A stretch of 64,000 bases of DNA from MW101C3 sp943367595. GTDB taxonomy: Bacteria > Cyanobacteriota > Cyanobacteriia > PCC-6307 > Cyanobiaceae. Within the stretch, counting starts at the first letter, position 1. Every line of letters begins with the position of its first letter. The stretch covers positions 1 to 64,000 of the forward strand of contig CALRJS020000014.1 of NCBI GenBank assembly GCA_943367595.1. The letters run 5' to 3'. Shown here in pieces: positions 16,058-24,107 of this stretch. The notes under the pieces were generated by a model. The model made no database searches. It worked only from the letters and a program-made list of their open reading frames with translations, and was not told the origin of the DNA. The position numbers and the translations under genes are program-made.

Positions 16058-18553
16058 TCAGCCCACCGCCACCAGCCAGCGGCCCGCCGCCGCCAGCAGC
16101 AGCGCTGCCAGCGAGCCGCCCCACAGCGACAACCGCCCCGGCGTCAGCAAGCGGCGCAGCAGCAGCAGTGAACCTGCGGCGCCCACCAGCACCACCACGC
16201 TCTGACAGAAGGCGATCACGTGGGGGTCGGCGCTCCAGGACGGAAGCGGCGCCTGGAAGCTGACGGGCAGCACCAGGCCCGCCTCCGTCATGCCGAGCGG
16301 CAGATGGCGGGCCAGCAGCAGCGCCCAGAGCAGCGGCAGCAGGCCGTAGAGCGCCAGGCGCAGGCCCGGGGCCGGGGCCGGCACGCAGGTCCGCAGCGCC
16401 GCCACCAGCTGGGCCAGCAGGAAGAGCGCCGACGGCAGCGCCAGTGCCACAGCGGCGAAGGCGAGCCGGGGCAGCAGCGGGCCCTCCTGCAGGCTGGCGG
16501 GCGCCAGCGGCAGGTCGCCCAGCAGGCGTTGCCAGACGTGCAGGCACACCCCCCCGGCCAGCACCAGGATCAGGCCGGCTTCTCCAGCCGGCGGCCGCAT
16601 GTCACGTTGGAGATCAGCGGCGGGGGGCCGCACACTCAGCTGCACCGAGCGGTGCGGACAGGCCTGGACGCAGGTGAGGCACAGCACGCAGTTGCGGTTG
16701 TCGGCCAGGTGGGCGGGATGGGTGCCGAGTGGGCAGCCGGCCGTGGCCAGACCCTCGCCTTCCGCCGGCCCCCCCTTGAAGCAGGCGTAGCTGCTGCAGC
16801 TGCCACCGCAGATGCCGGCCTGGGCACGCAACTCAACCACCGAGAGCTTGGCGAACAGGCCGTTCATGCCCCCCACCGGGCACAGATAGCGGCACCAGAA
16901 GCGCTTCTCGAACAGCACCGAGCAGATCACAGCGCCGGCGGTGATCACCAGCAACAGGCTGCTGCTCAGCCGGGCCTGGTTTTCCATGCCGCTGAGCTCT
17001 TCCCACAGGAGGATCGCCGCGAAGCCGGCCGCCAGGCAGGGCGCCGCCCAGGCGTCGGTGTCGCCGTGGGGCCAGGCGGCGGGACGCCAGCCCACAGCGC
17101 GGGCCAGCCGCTGGGCGATCTCTCCCCACACCATGAACGGACAGAACGAGCACCACAGGCGCCCCACCAGCGGGTAGCCGATCAGGATCAGCGGCCACCA
17201 CCAGGCCCAGAACAGCACCAAGCCACCGTTGTGAGCCCGGTCCTGAGGGCCGGCCCACAGCCAGATGTTCACCAGCACGAACACCCAGCTCACCAGGCCG
17301 AACAGCAGGGCGTTCCAGAAGCGCGGTGCCCGCATGGCGCCGCGCAGGGAGGGCTTCCAGCGCCAGAGATCGAAGCGCAGGCGCGGCTGACGCGGCGCCA
17401 GCCAGAACACCTCCTCAGGCAGCTGCGGTGGTGGGCGTTGGCTGACGGCAGCGGCGGACGGCACCGGCAGCTGGCGCAGGGCCCGCTCCACCAGCTGCTT
17501 GAGCTCGCTGATGTTGCCCGGGAAGTCGTGGGTCTGCAGCCGCCGGATCACCTCCGCCCCCACCGCCGGTGCCACCGGCCAGCCCAGGTGGCGGCTCTGC
17601 TGACGCAGCAGGTAGCGCAACCACTCGCCCAGGTCCTGGCGCCGCACCCGCAACGCCGGCACCCGGATGCGGCTGCAGACCCGATCAAAGGCCGGCAGGG
17701 CCGATTCGGCGGTGAAGAACACCCGCCCGGTGAAATGACGCTGCCCATCTGACGGGCCTTGAGTTGGCGGCTCCCCCGGCGCCCGCCAGCTGCCGTCACG
17801 GGCCAGCTGCAGCAGCGCTGGCTGCAGAGTGGGATCCACCCGATCGAGCTGGCAGATCAGCAGGGCCCCATCGCCAAGGACCTCCAGCAGCGAGCCACGC
17901 CCGCCACTGCCGGCGGCACCGAACAGATCACTGCCATCGGCACGCAGCAGCGCCCCATCCAGGCGCACCATCAGGCGACGGCGGTGGCTGGAGCCGCGGT
18001 GAATCAGGGCCGCCAGGTTGTCCTTCTCGAGCCCCGGTTCCCCAGAGAGCAGCACCGGCCCGTGCGCGGGGTCGGCCGAGGCCCGGTGCACCGCATCACG
18101 CAGGGTGCGCGCGTAGCGACTGGAGCCCACCACGCCCCGCCGCGCCGGCCCCACAAGAAACGGAGCCAGCCGCAGGAACGCCTCAGGCACACCCGAGGGG
18201 TCCTGCACAGGTGCCGGCGATGGCTCAGGTGGCAGCGTTGAAGTGCCCGCCGGCGTCGGTGCGGCTGGTAGCGGTGATGCGGCTGCTGGTGTTGTTGCGG
18301 CTGCCGGTGTTGATGCGGCTGCCGATCCCGGCCCTGGCGACGGTGCTGCTGGAGCGGTCGCGGCGATTGAGGCCGGCTCGCTGTTCGGCGACGAGGCCGG
18401 AGAGCCGGGAGAGGCGGGAGAGGCGTCGGAGCCCGGGGGCAGGGGCAGGTTCAAGGCCGGGCCTGCGTGTGGCTCCACTTTGATGGGCTTCTGTGCGTTG
18501 CAACCGCGCTGCTGTGGGTTGCAACCAAACCAGGGCAGTGGCGCCGCAACCAC
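16058..18553 (-). CDS. Degenerate NtrC-type AAA+ domain fused to a membrane NapH/NosR-like polyferredoxin
   Basis: About 831 residues from GTG 18553; the start is uncertain because residues 30-115 are Ala/Pro/Ser-rich low complexity. Residues ~140-360 align by eye with sigma-54-activator AAA+ domains: Walker A-like GEPGLEKDN (171-179) and the terminal DFPGNISELKQLVERAL (343-359). The GAFTGA loop is missing and the Walker B acidic pair is replaced (LLICQLD, 231-237). From ~410 come membrane helices with CSFCP (468-472) and CRYLCP (554-559), then a 4Fe-4S ferredoxin motif CVLCLTCVQACP (622-633) and four further hydrophobic segments. Predicted inner or thylakoid membrane electron carrier with a regulatory or scaffold N-terminal domain. 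Related fusions exist in cyanobacteria; partner and substrate are unknown. Confidence 0.75.
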   Translation of the reverse strand: MVAAPLPWFGCNPQQRGCNAQKPIKVEPHAGPALNLPLPPGSDASPASPGSPASSPNSEPASIAATAPAAPSPGPGSAAASTPAAATTPAAASPLPAAPTPAGTSTLPPEPSPAPVQDPSGVPEAFLRLAPFLVGPARRGVVGSSRYARTLRDAVHRASADPAHGPVLLSGEPGLEKDNLAALIHRGSSHRRRLMVRLDGALLRADGSDLFGAAGSGGRGSLLEVLGDGALLICQLDRVDPTLQPALLQLARDGSWRAPGEPPTQGPSDGQRHFTGRVFFTAESALPAFDRVCSRIRVPALRVRRQDLGEWLRYLLRQQSRHLGWPVAPAVGAEVIRRLQTHDFPGNISELKQLVERALRQLPVPSAAAVSQRPPPQLPEEVFWLAPRQPRLRFDLWRWKPSLRGAMRAPRFWNALLFGLVSWVFVLVNIWLWAGPQDRAHNGGLVLFWAWWWPLILIGYPLVGRLWCSFCPFMVWGEIAQRLARAVGWRPAAWPHGDTDAWAAPCLAAGFAAILLWEELSGMENQARLSSSLLLVITAGAVICSVLFEKRFWCRYLCPVGGMNGLFAKLSVVELRAQAGICGGSCSSYACFKGGPAEGEGLATAGCPLGTHPAHLADNRNCVLCLTCVQACPHRSVQLSVRPPAADLQRDMRPPAGEAGLILVLAGGVCLHVWQRLLGDLPLAPASLQEGPLLPRLAFAAVALALPSALFLLAQLVAALRTCVPAPAPGLRLALYGLLPLLWALLLARHLPLGMTEAGLVLPVSFQAPLPSWSADPHVIAFCQSVVVLVGAAGSLLLLRRLLTPGRLSLWGGSLAALLLAAAGRWLVAVG

Positions 18554-18624
18554 CAGCGCTTGCGGCTCAACGCCACAGCCAGCATCCCGGCAGCCCTGGC
18601 GCCGCAGCGTCCAGTGCCAGTGCC

Positions 18625-19221
18625 TCAGCGCTGGGTGCCGTAGGGCTGGGAGGGGATTGCCAGGGAGGGGGGCAGATCCGAGAGGCGCTCAGGCAGAGGG
18701 GAGCCGGTGCGCTGCAGTTCGGCAATCGGGCGCATCTGGCCCATCGCCAGACCGGTGAACATCGGCAGTTCGGTCTTCAGCTGATTGGCAGGTTTCGGAT
18801 TGACGAAGCGAAAACTGAGCGTGGTTTTCTGGCCAGCGGTGTCGTAGCCCACCACGGTGAAATACAGGTCGGCGGATTTGCCGGCCCTGGAGCCCGCAAA
18901 GGCGCCGCCCACCATGCCCCCCACCAGGCCGATCGGGCCCAGCAGCACGCCACCGGCGATCGCCCCGGCGGTGCCACCGCCGATCGCGCCGACGGTGCCG
19001 TTGGTGCTGTCAAAGGTTTCCTGGCCGCCGGTGAACCACTGGGCCACTCGACCGATCGGGATGAAACGCCCCTGAGCAGCGATCCCGGTGGCGTCGAGGT
19101 TCACGGTGCAGGCACTGGTTCCGCAAAGCGCCTGGTAGGTGGAGGCCCGCGCCGGCAGATGCAGGAGCAGCCCCAGGGCGAGGGAATAGGGAAGCAGCGA
19201 GGTGAACAACAGGCGTTGCAT
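18625..19221 (-). CDS. Exported hypothetical protein with a glycine-zipper segment
   Basis: Starting at ATG 19221 (MQRLLFTSLLPYS) the protein has a clear signal peptide (LALGLLLHLPARAS), then a Cys pair (LCGTSACTV), a GRVAQWFTGGQETFD segment and a long Gly-rich hydrophobic run of the glycine-zipper type (GTVGAIGGGTAGAIAGGVLLGPIGLVGG, quoted in part). The rest is soluble and ends in a Pro-rich tail. Glycine zippers often insert into the outer membrane or oligomerise. Two in-frame starts further upstream (19263 and 19233) would put charged residues before the signal peptide. It lies 70 bp upstream of the AAA-polyferredoxin gene on the same strand and may be co-transcribed. No family name recognised. 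Confidence 0.6.
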   Translation of the reverse strand: MQRLLFTSLLPYSLALGLLLHLPARASTYQALCGTSACTVNLDATGIAAQGRFIPIGRVAQWFTGGQETFDSTNGTVGAIGGGTAGAIAGGVLLGPIGLVGGMVGGAFAGSRAGKSADLYFTVVGYDTAGQKTTLSFRFVNPKPANQLKTELPMFTGLAMGQMRPIAELQRTGSPLPERLSDLPPSLAIPSQPYGTQR

Positions 19222-19263
19222 GCGTCCGTCCATCGTTTCGGCACTCAGAGCCCCGTCAGTCAA

Positions 19264-19576
19264 TCGAAACGATCACCAAGATCAAGCGCTGCCAAAGAGC
19301 CAGCGGTGACCGAATGTGACCCAGGCCGCCTAAACGGGACGCGTCACTACACCATGGTCGGAACAGAGCTATGGCCGTTGTGGCACAGGCGTGAGTGTCC
19401 GCTTCAGGCGATGCCTGCAGCCCTCGGCTCCTCTGCATTGATTGCAATCCAAATTCAGAAAACACTCACCAGGGCCTGCAAGCGCCTCATCCGGAATAAG
19501 AGGAGCCATCCAGATGCCTTGGCATGACTACACCCGCAGAAAAACCCGGGGCAAGGGCGAACACAAGAAATCAGAG
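19264..19576. other. Intergenic region between divergent genes, nothing recognised
   Basis: No coding frame or RNA gene is supported. GC content drops towards the PhyH gene on the right. Confidence 0.5.
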
Positions 19577-19586
19577 TACAATTGTA
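19577..19586. promoter_or_regulatory. Palindrome TACAATTGTA upstream of the PhyH gene
   Basis: A perfect 10-bp AT-rich palindrome 30 bp upstream of GTG 19617 in otherwise non-palindromic DNA. The position suits an operator or promoter element, but no regulator can be named. Confidence 0.35.
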
Positions 19587-19616
19587 AGTAGCTAATCTTC
19601 TTTACCTCTTCTTATA

Positions 19617-20807
19617 GTGCCTCACCTACGCTATGCCCGCCAAAGCCAGCACGGCTTCATTGAGGCCATTTTTGAACCGAGCACCAGCCCAGCCTCGGTT
19701 GCGTTAACAGCCAAGGGGGCCAGGGGTCAGGCGCGCTCCTTTGTCACCACCATCACGCCAGCATTCAACGGCCAGATCTTCTTCAATAGCTATTACCTCG
19801 ACGACGGCGATTACAAGCTGTCCATTGAAGTCATGGAATTGGAATCCGGTCGAACGTCCGTGCTTGCTGCGAGAATTGACATCTGCAATGGATCATCAGC
19901 CATCGCGCAAGTACTGCGACGCGAATTCAGAGAGCAGCCTGATCTTGCCATTGTTGCCAACGAGCTCGATTCAAGCTACTTCTTGCCGTTGCCCGAGTTT
20001 CTTCAAGACACTGATTATCCGTTGACTTACAGGAGCAGTGCAAAATCCCGTACACTCAGCCCCCAGCAGATCACAACCTTTGACACCAACGGCTACCTCA
20101 TCCTTGAAGGTCATCTCAAAAAACACGTAGTAGAAGCTGCCCGCAAGGCTCTGCTGAGCGTCTGTGAGCAGGAAAGCCATGGATTTGTCCGTGGCAGCAG
20201 CAATCGCATTGTCAATCTGCACACGTCCATAAGAGAGCTCAAGGCGATTTATTATTCCCCGTCAATTTATGATGTGGTCAGCGACTTGTTCGGCTGCCGG
20301 GCATTGCCTTGTCAAAGCCTCACCTTCATCAACGGTTCCACCCAGGATGCTCACCAGGACACGGTTCATCTGACCCCTTTCCCCCGAGGGTTCATGTGTG
20401 GCATCTGGGTGGCTTTGGAAGATGTTGTCCCAGGCTCTGGAGAACTGTTCTATTACCCAGGTTCGCATCGTCTCCCTGCGGTTCTCTGCTCCTCTCACGG
20501 GGTGCCGAAAGTTGATTCCGACGTGGGGGATTACAGCCACTTCGGCGCCGTCTTCACTCCGGCAATCAGCCGTTTGCTTGCCGGCCAGGCTGAACTGCAA
20601 CCCCAGACCTTCCTGCCGAAAGCGGGGGATGTATTGATCTGGCACGAAAACCTGATCCATGGCGGCTCGCCGCGAACCCTTATGGACAAAACCCGCATGA
20701 GCATGGTGATTCATGCCTTTGCAGAACCTGCCCTTGTTTATTACGATGCAACGGGGATCAGTGGAAAGAGAGATATGGCGGCAAGGCCGTCATTCTTTGG
20801 CTGGTAG
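19617..20807 (+). CDS. Phytanoyl-CoA dioxygenase (PhyH) family oxygenase
   Basis: A 396-residue protein. Residues ~150-390 form a PhyH-type Fe(II)/2-oxoglutarate oxygenase: DTNGYLILEGHL, the metal ligands HQD (246-248) and the distal His in LIHGGSPR (348), with Arg for 2-oxoglutarate nearby, plus PGSGELFYYPGSHRLP. The first ~130 residues look like a beta-rich extra domain (SFVTTITPAFNGQIFF, YYLDDGDYKLSIEV). Such enzymes hydroxylate small molecules or lipids; the substrate is unknown. The start is GTG 19617, because an in-frame TAA at 19593 blocks any extension, and no good ribosome-binding site precedes it. Base composition is lower in GC than in neighbouring genes, suggesting transfer. Confidence 0.75.
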   Translation: MPHLRYARQSQHGFIEAIFEPSTSPASVALTAKGARGQARSFVTTITPAFNGQIFFNSYYLDDGDYKLSIEVMELESGRTSVLAARIDICNGSSAIAQVLRREFREQPDLAIVANELDSSYFLPLPEFLQDTDYPLTYRSSAKSRTLSPQQITTFDTNGYLILEGHLKKHVVEAARKALLSVCEQESHGFVRGSSNRIVNLHTSIRELKAIYYSPSIYDVVSDLFGCRALPCQSLTFINGSTQDAHQDTVHLTPFPRGFMCGIWVALEDVVPGSGELFYYPGSHRLPAVLCSSHGVPKVDSDVGDYSHFGAVFTPAISRLLAGQAELQPQTFLPKAGDVLIWHENLIHGGSPRTLMDKTRMSMVIHAFAEPALVYYDATGISGKRDMAARPSFFGW

Positions 20808-20811
20808 GAGT

Positions 20812-20823
20812 CTGAAGCTTCAG
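20812..20823. repeat. Palindrome CTGAAGCTTCAG after the PhyH gene
   Basis: A perfect 12-bp palindrome 5 bp after the PhyH stop. It has no loop and no T-run, so it is not a clear terminator. Confidence 0.4.
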
Positions 20824-20938
20824 GTTGCGGCCGCCTTCCGGCTCTCCGTTACCTCCTCATTGAACAGCCTCTCGGGTTTGCTGCTGCAGGTTCCGCCCAT
20901 GCTGCAGGGTGGAAGGCATAGCTGTTGGGAACGGGTGA

Positions 20939-22435
20939 ATGGCGTGGATGCTGACGTTCCCATGGACAGCCCTGCCGACGATGGACGGGTTCAGCGCAGC
21001 AATCCGATCGGCGGGTTGGTTCAACGCTTCGGCGCTGTTCCTCGGCTGGTCGGTGGCCGCCGGGTTGGCCCTGATGCTGCTGCTGCTGGAGGTGAGCCTG
21101 CGGCGTGCTCCCCGGCTACAGCCCACCAGGAGCGATGGCAGCAATGGCAACGCAGGCAGCGACGGCAGCAATGGCTGCACTGTCAGCGAAAGCCCCGAAC
21201 GCAGCGAGAGCACCAACGCCACGATCAACGCCAGCACTGCCACCGTCACCAGTACTGACTCAGGCACTGACTCAGGCACTGCCACGTGCACCAACACCAG
21301 CACCCTCGCCTTCACCAGTGACGACCATCTCCTGGTGGTGGTCCCCACCTACAACGAATCCGCCAACGTCGAAGGCTGCCTGAGGGCGCTGCTGGCGAGC
21401 GATCCCCCTTGCGGCCACTGGCAGCTGGTGGTGGCGGATGACGACTCCAGCGACGACACCGTCAGTCAGGCGGAAGGGGTGATCGCCACCCTGGCGCCCC
21501 TATCGGCGCCAATGGCCCAAGCGCCCCTGACGGCACCAGGAGCCACAGGGGCGCACCTGCCAGCGGCACAGGTGCTGCGCTGCGGGCCCCGGCCGGCCGG
21601 CGAGCGCTGGTGCGGCAAGAACTGGCCCTGCAGCGAAGCGGCGCGGCAATGGCCATCGGCCAACCCCCACGACTGGATCCTGTTCGTCGACGCGGATGTG
21701 CGCGTGGATCCGGGTGCGCTGCGTGCGGCCTTGCTGGAGGCCAAGCAGCAGGGCAGCGACCTGTTCAGCCTGGCGCCACGCCTGGACTGCGGCTGCCTGT
21801 CGGAGTGGCTGGTGCAGCCCATTGTGACGTTCCTGCTCATCCTTGGCTTTCCCACCGATCGCACCAACGATCCGAACGATCCCAGCGCCTTCGCTGCCGG
21901 GCCCTTCATGCTGTTTCGCCGCAGCGCCTACGACGCCATCGGTGGGCACCGGGCCGTGGCGGCGGAGGTGGTGGAGGATATGGCCCTGGCGCGGGCGATC
22001 AAGGGGCAGGGGTTCCGGTTGCGTTACCTGCTGGCGCTCGATCGGGTGAGCCTGCGCATGTACCAGGATCTCGCCGCCCTCTGGGAAGGCTGGACCAAGA
22101 ACTGGTACCTCGGGCTGGAGGGCAATGGGGCGCTGGTGGTGGCCAGTGGCGCCGTGACGCTGCTGCTGTTCAGCGGGCCCTGGTTGCTGCTGGCGCTGGC
22201 CGGGATCCTCAGCCTGAAAGAAGGAAGCGTTTCCCCGCTGCTGGCCCCGGCGGCAACTGGCATCGCCCTGAACCTGGCCCTACGGCTGTGGGCGCAGCAA
22301 CGGGTGCTGCTGCCGGCACGGCACTGGTGGCTGGCCGGTGTGGGCGGTGGGTTGATCGCCGCGATCACGCTGGCCTCGATCTGGAAATCCACCACCGGCC
22401 GCGGCTGGACCTGGCGGGGACGCTCACTGGCCTGA
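20939..22435 (+). CDS. HpnB-like family 2 glycosyltransferase
   Basis: A 498-residue membrane glycosyltransferase: an N-terminal helix (LFLGWSVAAGLALMLLLLEV), a GT2 catalytic domain with VVVPTYNES (133-141), VVADDDSSDDT (164-174), the metal-binding DAD (251-253) and EVVEDMALARAIKGQG, then two or three C-terminal helices. The order and the WTKNW segment fit the hopanoid-associated HpnB group; no squalene-hopene genes are in the window. Residues 62-127 are an inserted Ser/Thr/Asn/Gly-rich linker of low complexity with a 12-bp DNA repeat near 21250-21285, unusual for the family. The start could be ATG 20939 or the in-frame ATG at 20948. Confidence 0.75.
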   Translation: MAWMLTFPWTALPTMDGFSAAIRSAGWFNASALFLGWSVAAGLALMLLLLEVSLRRAPRLQPTRSDGSNGNAGSDGSNGCTVSESPERSESTNATINASTATVTSTDSGTDSGTATCTNTSTLAFTSDDHLLVVVPTYNESANVEGCLRALLASDPPCGHWQLVVADDDSSDDTVSQAEGVIATLAPLSAPMAQAPLTAPGATGAHLPAAQVLRCGPRPAGERWCGKNWPCSEAARQWPSANPHDWILFVDADVRVDPGALRAALLEAKQQGSDLFSLAPRLDCGCLSEWLVQPIVTFLLILGFPTDRTNDPNDPSAFAAGPFMLFRRSAYDAIGGHRAVAAEVVEDMALARAIKGQGFRLRYLLALDRVSLRMYQDLAALWEGWTKNWYLGLEGNGALVVASGAVTLLLFSGPWLLLALAGILSLKEGSVSPLLAPAATGIALNLALRLWAQQRVLLPARHWWLAGVGGGLIAAITLASIWKSTTGRGWTWRGRSLA

Positions 22436-22454
22436 GGCCACCCTCAGGCCTTTT
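22429..22454 (+). terminator. Rho-independent terminator of the glycosyltransferase gene
   Basis: A perfect 9-bp stem GGCCTGAGG, loop CCAC, CCTCAGGCC followed by TTTT. The glycosyltransferase stop codon lies within the left arm, so the hairpin forms at the end of the coding region. Confidence 0.85.
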
Positions 22455-22524
22455 CGAGCCGGCGGATGATCACCGACATCAGCGCCAACGAACCGACGAG
22501 GGCGACGAGCAGGGCGATGGTCAT
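22444..22524 (-). CDS. Possible 26-residue single-helix membrane peptide
   Basis: ATG 22524 opens a short frame reading MTIALLVALVGSLALMSVII followed by RRLEKA: a hydrophobic helix with a basic C-terminal flank, the layout of small photosystem or cytochrome subunits. It matches none of the Psb/Pet/Psa/Ndh peptides I know. The stop overlaps the right arm of the terminator for the opposite gene, and no clear ribosome-binding site precedes it. It may be coding or chance; its position downstream of the 22573-22809 gene on the same strand would allow co-transcription. Confidence 0.35.
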   Translation of the reverse strand: MTIALLVALVGSLALMSVIIRRLEKA

Positions 22525-22572
22525 GACGGTTGGGAGGCCGAAGTTGGGTGCAGGTTACGGAGCCGTGGGGGC

Positions 22573-22809
22573 TCAGCCCTGCTCGGACACCGGCGGAGCC
22601 GGGGCGAGGCAGCGATCACGCAGCAGGCGGGCCACCGTGAGATTGCTCACCGACACGCTGCTGTCACGCTCGAGCAGCCATTCGGCCATCTCCATGCGCA
22701 GGGCGTAGGCCTCTTCGAAGAACTCCAGCCGCTCCAGATCGCGCAGACGGCCTTCGATCCACTGGAGTGTTTCTCCAGGGAGCTGGCGCTGGGAACGACG
22801 TTGGCTCAC
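22573..22809 (-). CDS. Conserved-type hypothetical protein, helical
   Basis: A 78-residue, charged, mostly helical protein (MSQRRSQRQLPGETLQWIEG, LRDLERLEFFEEAYALRMEMAEW, quoted in part) with no recognisable domain. Codon use and composition look genuine, and it is divergent from the PdeM gene with a 29-bp spacer. I do not know the family. Confidence 0.5.
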   Translation of the reverse strand: MSQRRSQRQLPGETLQWIEGRLRDLERLEFFEEAYALRMEMAEWLLERDSSVSVSNLTVARLLRDRCLAPAPPVSEQG

Positions 22810-22838
22810 GGGGAGTGCCGCCTAGTGAGGGAATCTTG

Positions 22839-23591
22839 ATGGATGGCGCGGGAAACTGGGTATCGGATGGAACACATCTGCAGCACAGCTGCGCACAAAA
22901 GCCTTTGACGGAACACCTTCCCTTCGTCTGGCGCGGTCACAGGCTCGAGCTCCTGGGGGCCCGGGCGGTGTGGGATCCGACGCAACGCCTGCTGCTGGTC
23001 GCAGATCTGCACCTGGGCAAGGCCGAGTCGTTTCAGGCCCACGGCGTGCCGCTGCCCAGCGATGGCGATGCCTCCACCCTCAACGCCCTGATCGCGCTGG
23101 CGGACCGCTGGCAGCCCGATGAGGTGGTGGTGCTGGGTGATCTGATCCACGGCCGGCTCGGCCTCACCGCTGAGCTGCGTCAGAAGATCCAGGCTTTGCC
23201 GGAGCTGCTCGGTTGCCCGCTCACGCTGATCGCCGGCAACCACGAGCGGGGCAGCTGGCTGGAAGGGCTGGCACAGCAGCCCAGCAGCCGGCGCGGCCCC
23301 CTCTGGCTGAGCCACGGACCGGAACCGCTGCCAGCGGGCGGCAGTGAGCTGCTTCAGCTCTGCGGCCACCTGCATCCGGTGGCGACCGTCGGTGACCGCA
23401 GCGATCGGCTGCGCCTGCCCTGCTTCGTGCACGACGCCGAGGCGCAGCGCCTGGTGCTGCCCGCCTTCGGCAAGCTCACCGGCGGCCACCCCTGCGAAGA
23501 CCACCATCAGCGCTGGCTGGTAGCCGACGGCTCGATCGTGGCCTGGCTCAGGCCGCAGCCGCGAGGGCGCGCACCACATCGCCGCGGGTGA
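22839..23591 (+). CDS. pdeM: Ligase-associated metallophosphoesterase PdeM
   Basis: A calcineurin-like phosphoesterase with the full metal set: DLHLG (56-60), GDLIHG (100-105), GNHERG (133-138), a His in LSHGPEP, and GHLHP (176-180), counted from ATG 22839. The strand order and spacing match the ligase-associated DNA damage response endonuclease PdeM (TIGR04123), which usually sits next to the ATP-dependent ligase, Lhr-like helicase and exonuclease. Those three are at 4.5-11.2 kb here, so the set is split but still on one 20-kb segment. The first ~25 residues are poorly conserved, and the true start may be later (TTG 22903). The 3' end overlaps the opposite CBS gene by 44 bp. Confidence 0.8.
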   Translation: MDGAGNWVSDGTHLQHSCAQKPLTEHLPFVWRGHRLELLGARAVWDPTQRLLLVADLHLGKAESFQAHGVPLPSDGDASTLNALIALADRWQPDEVVVLGDLIHGRLGLTAELRQKIQALPELLGCPLTLIAGNHERGSWLEGLAQQPSSRRGPLWLSHGPEPLPAGGSELLQLCGHLHPVATVGDRSDRLRLPCFVHDAEAQRLVLPAFGKLTGGHPCEDHHQRWLVADGSIVAWLRPQPRGRAPHRRG

Positions 23592-24024
23592 GCACGCCCA
23601 CCAGCTTGTGGCCCTCGAGCACGAACAGCCGCTGGGTGCTGCGGTCCTGCAGCAGCCGGGCCGCCTCCGGCAAGGAGAGATCGGCACTGCAGGTGTGGGG
23701 GTGCTCACCCATCAGTTCGCCCACGGTGCTGCCCAGCACCTGGTGCACCTGCCGGTCCCAGTCGAGCGGATTGCGCAGGTAAATCACCGCATCCAGGAGC
23801 ATCACGTAGGGGCCGGCGTCAAAGCCGCTCTCCTTCACCATCAGGTTCTGCTCGGTGAGCTCCCCCACCAGCGCTCCCGCCGCATCCAGCACCGGCAGGC
23901 CGCTGATGTGGTGGTCGCTCAGCAGTTGCACCGCCTCCTGCAGAGGGGTTTCGGGCGTCACGCTCAACACCGGGGTGGTCATGGCCGCCGCCACCCGCAG
24001 GGCCGGCTGGGAGTCGAGGGTCAT
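23548..24024 (-). CDS. Two-CBS-domain protein
   Basis: A 158-residue protein consisting of two CBS motifs: the first with AAAMTTPVLSVTPETPLQEA and HHISGLPVLDAAGALVGELT, the second with GELMGEHPHTC, LPEAARLLQ, TQRLFVLEGHKLVGVLTRGDV. Such stand-alone pairs bind adenine nucleotides and act as energy sensors, or in photosynthetic organisms can modulate thioredoxin. A 30-residue insertion between the motifs (FDAGPYVMLLDAVIYLRNPL) is typical of the cyanobacterial and plant CBSX-like type. Target unknown. Confidence 0.85.
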   Translation of the reverse strand: MTLDSQPALRVAAAMTTPVLSVTPETPLQEAVQLLSDHHISGLPVLDAAGALVGELTEQNLMVKESGFDAGPYVMLLDAVIYLRNPLDWDRQVHQVLGSTVGELMGEHPHTCSADLSLPEAARLLQDRSTQRLFVLEGHKLVGVLTRGDVVRALAAAA

Positions 24025-24107
24025 CGGAGCGTTGCGATTGCAATGGTTCTAGGCCAGCGAGGGGTCGGGATCCGCGGCAGCAGACTGACCCTTCCGGCCT
24101 GCCCAGC

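Noticed and set aside
16058..18553. Functional sigma-54 activator
   Set aside because: GAFTGA is absent, Walker B lacks its acidic pair, and cyanobacteria have no sigma-54.
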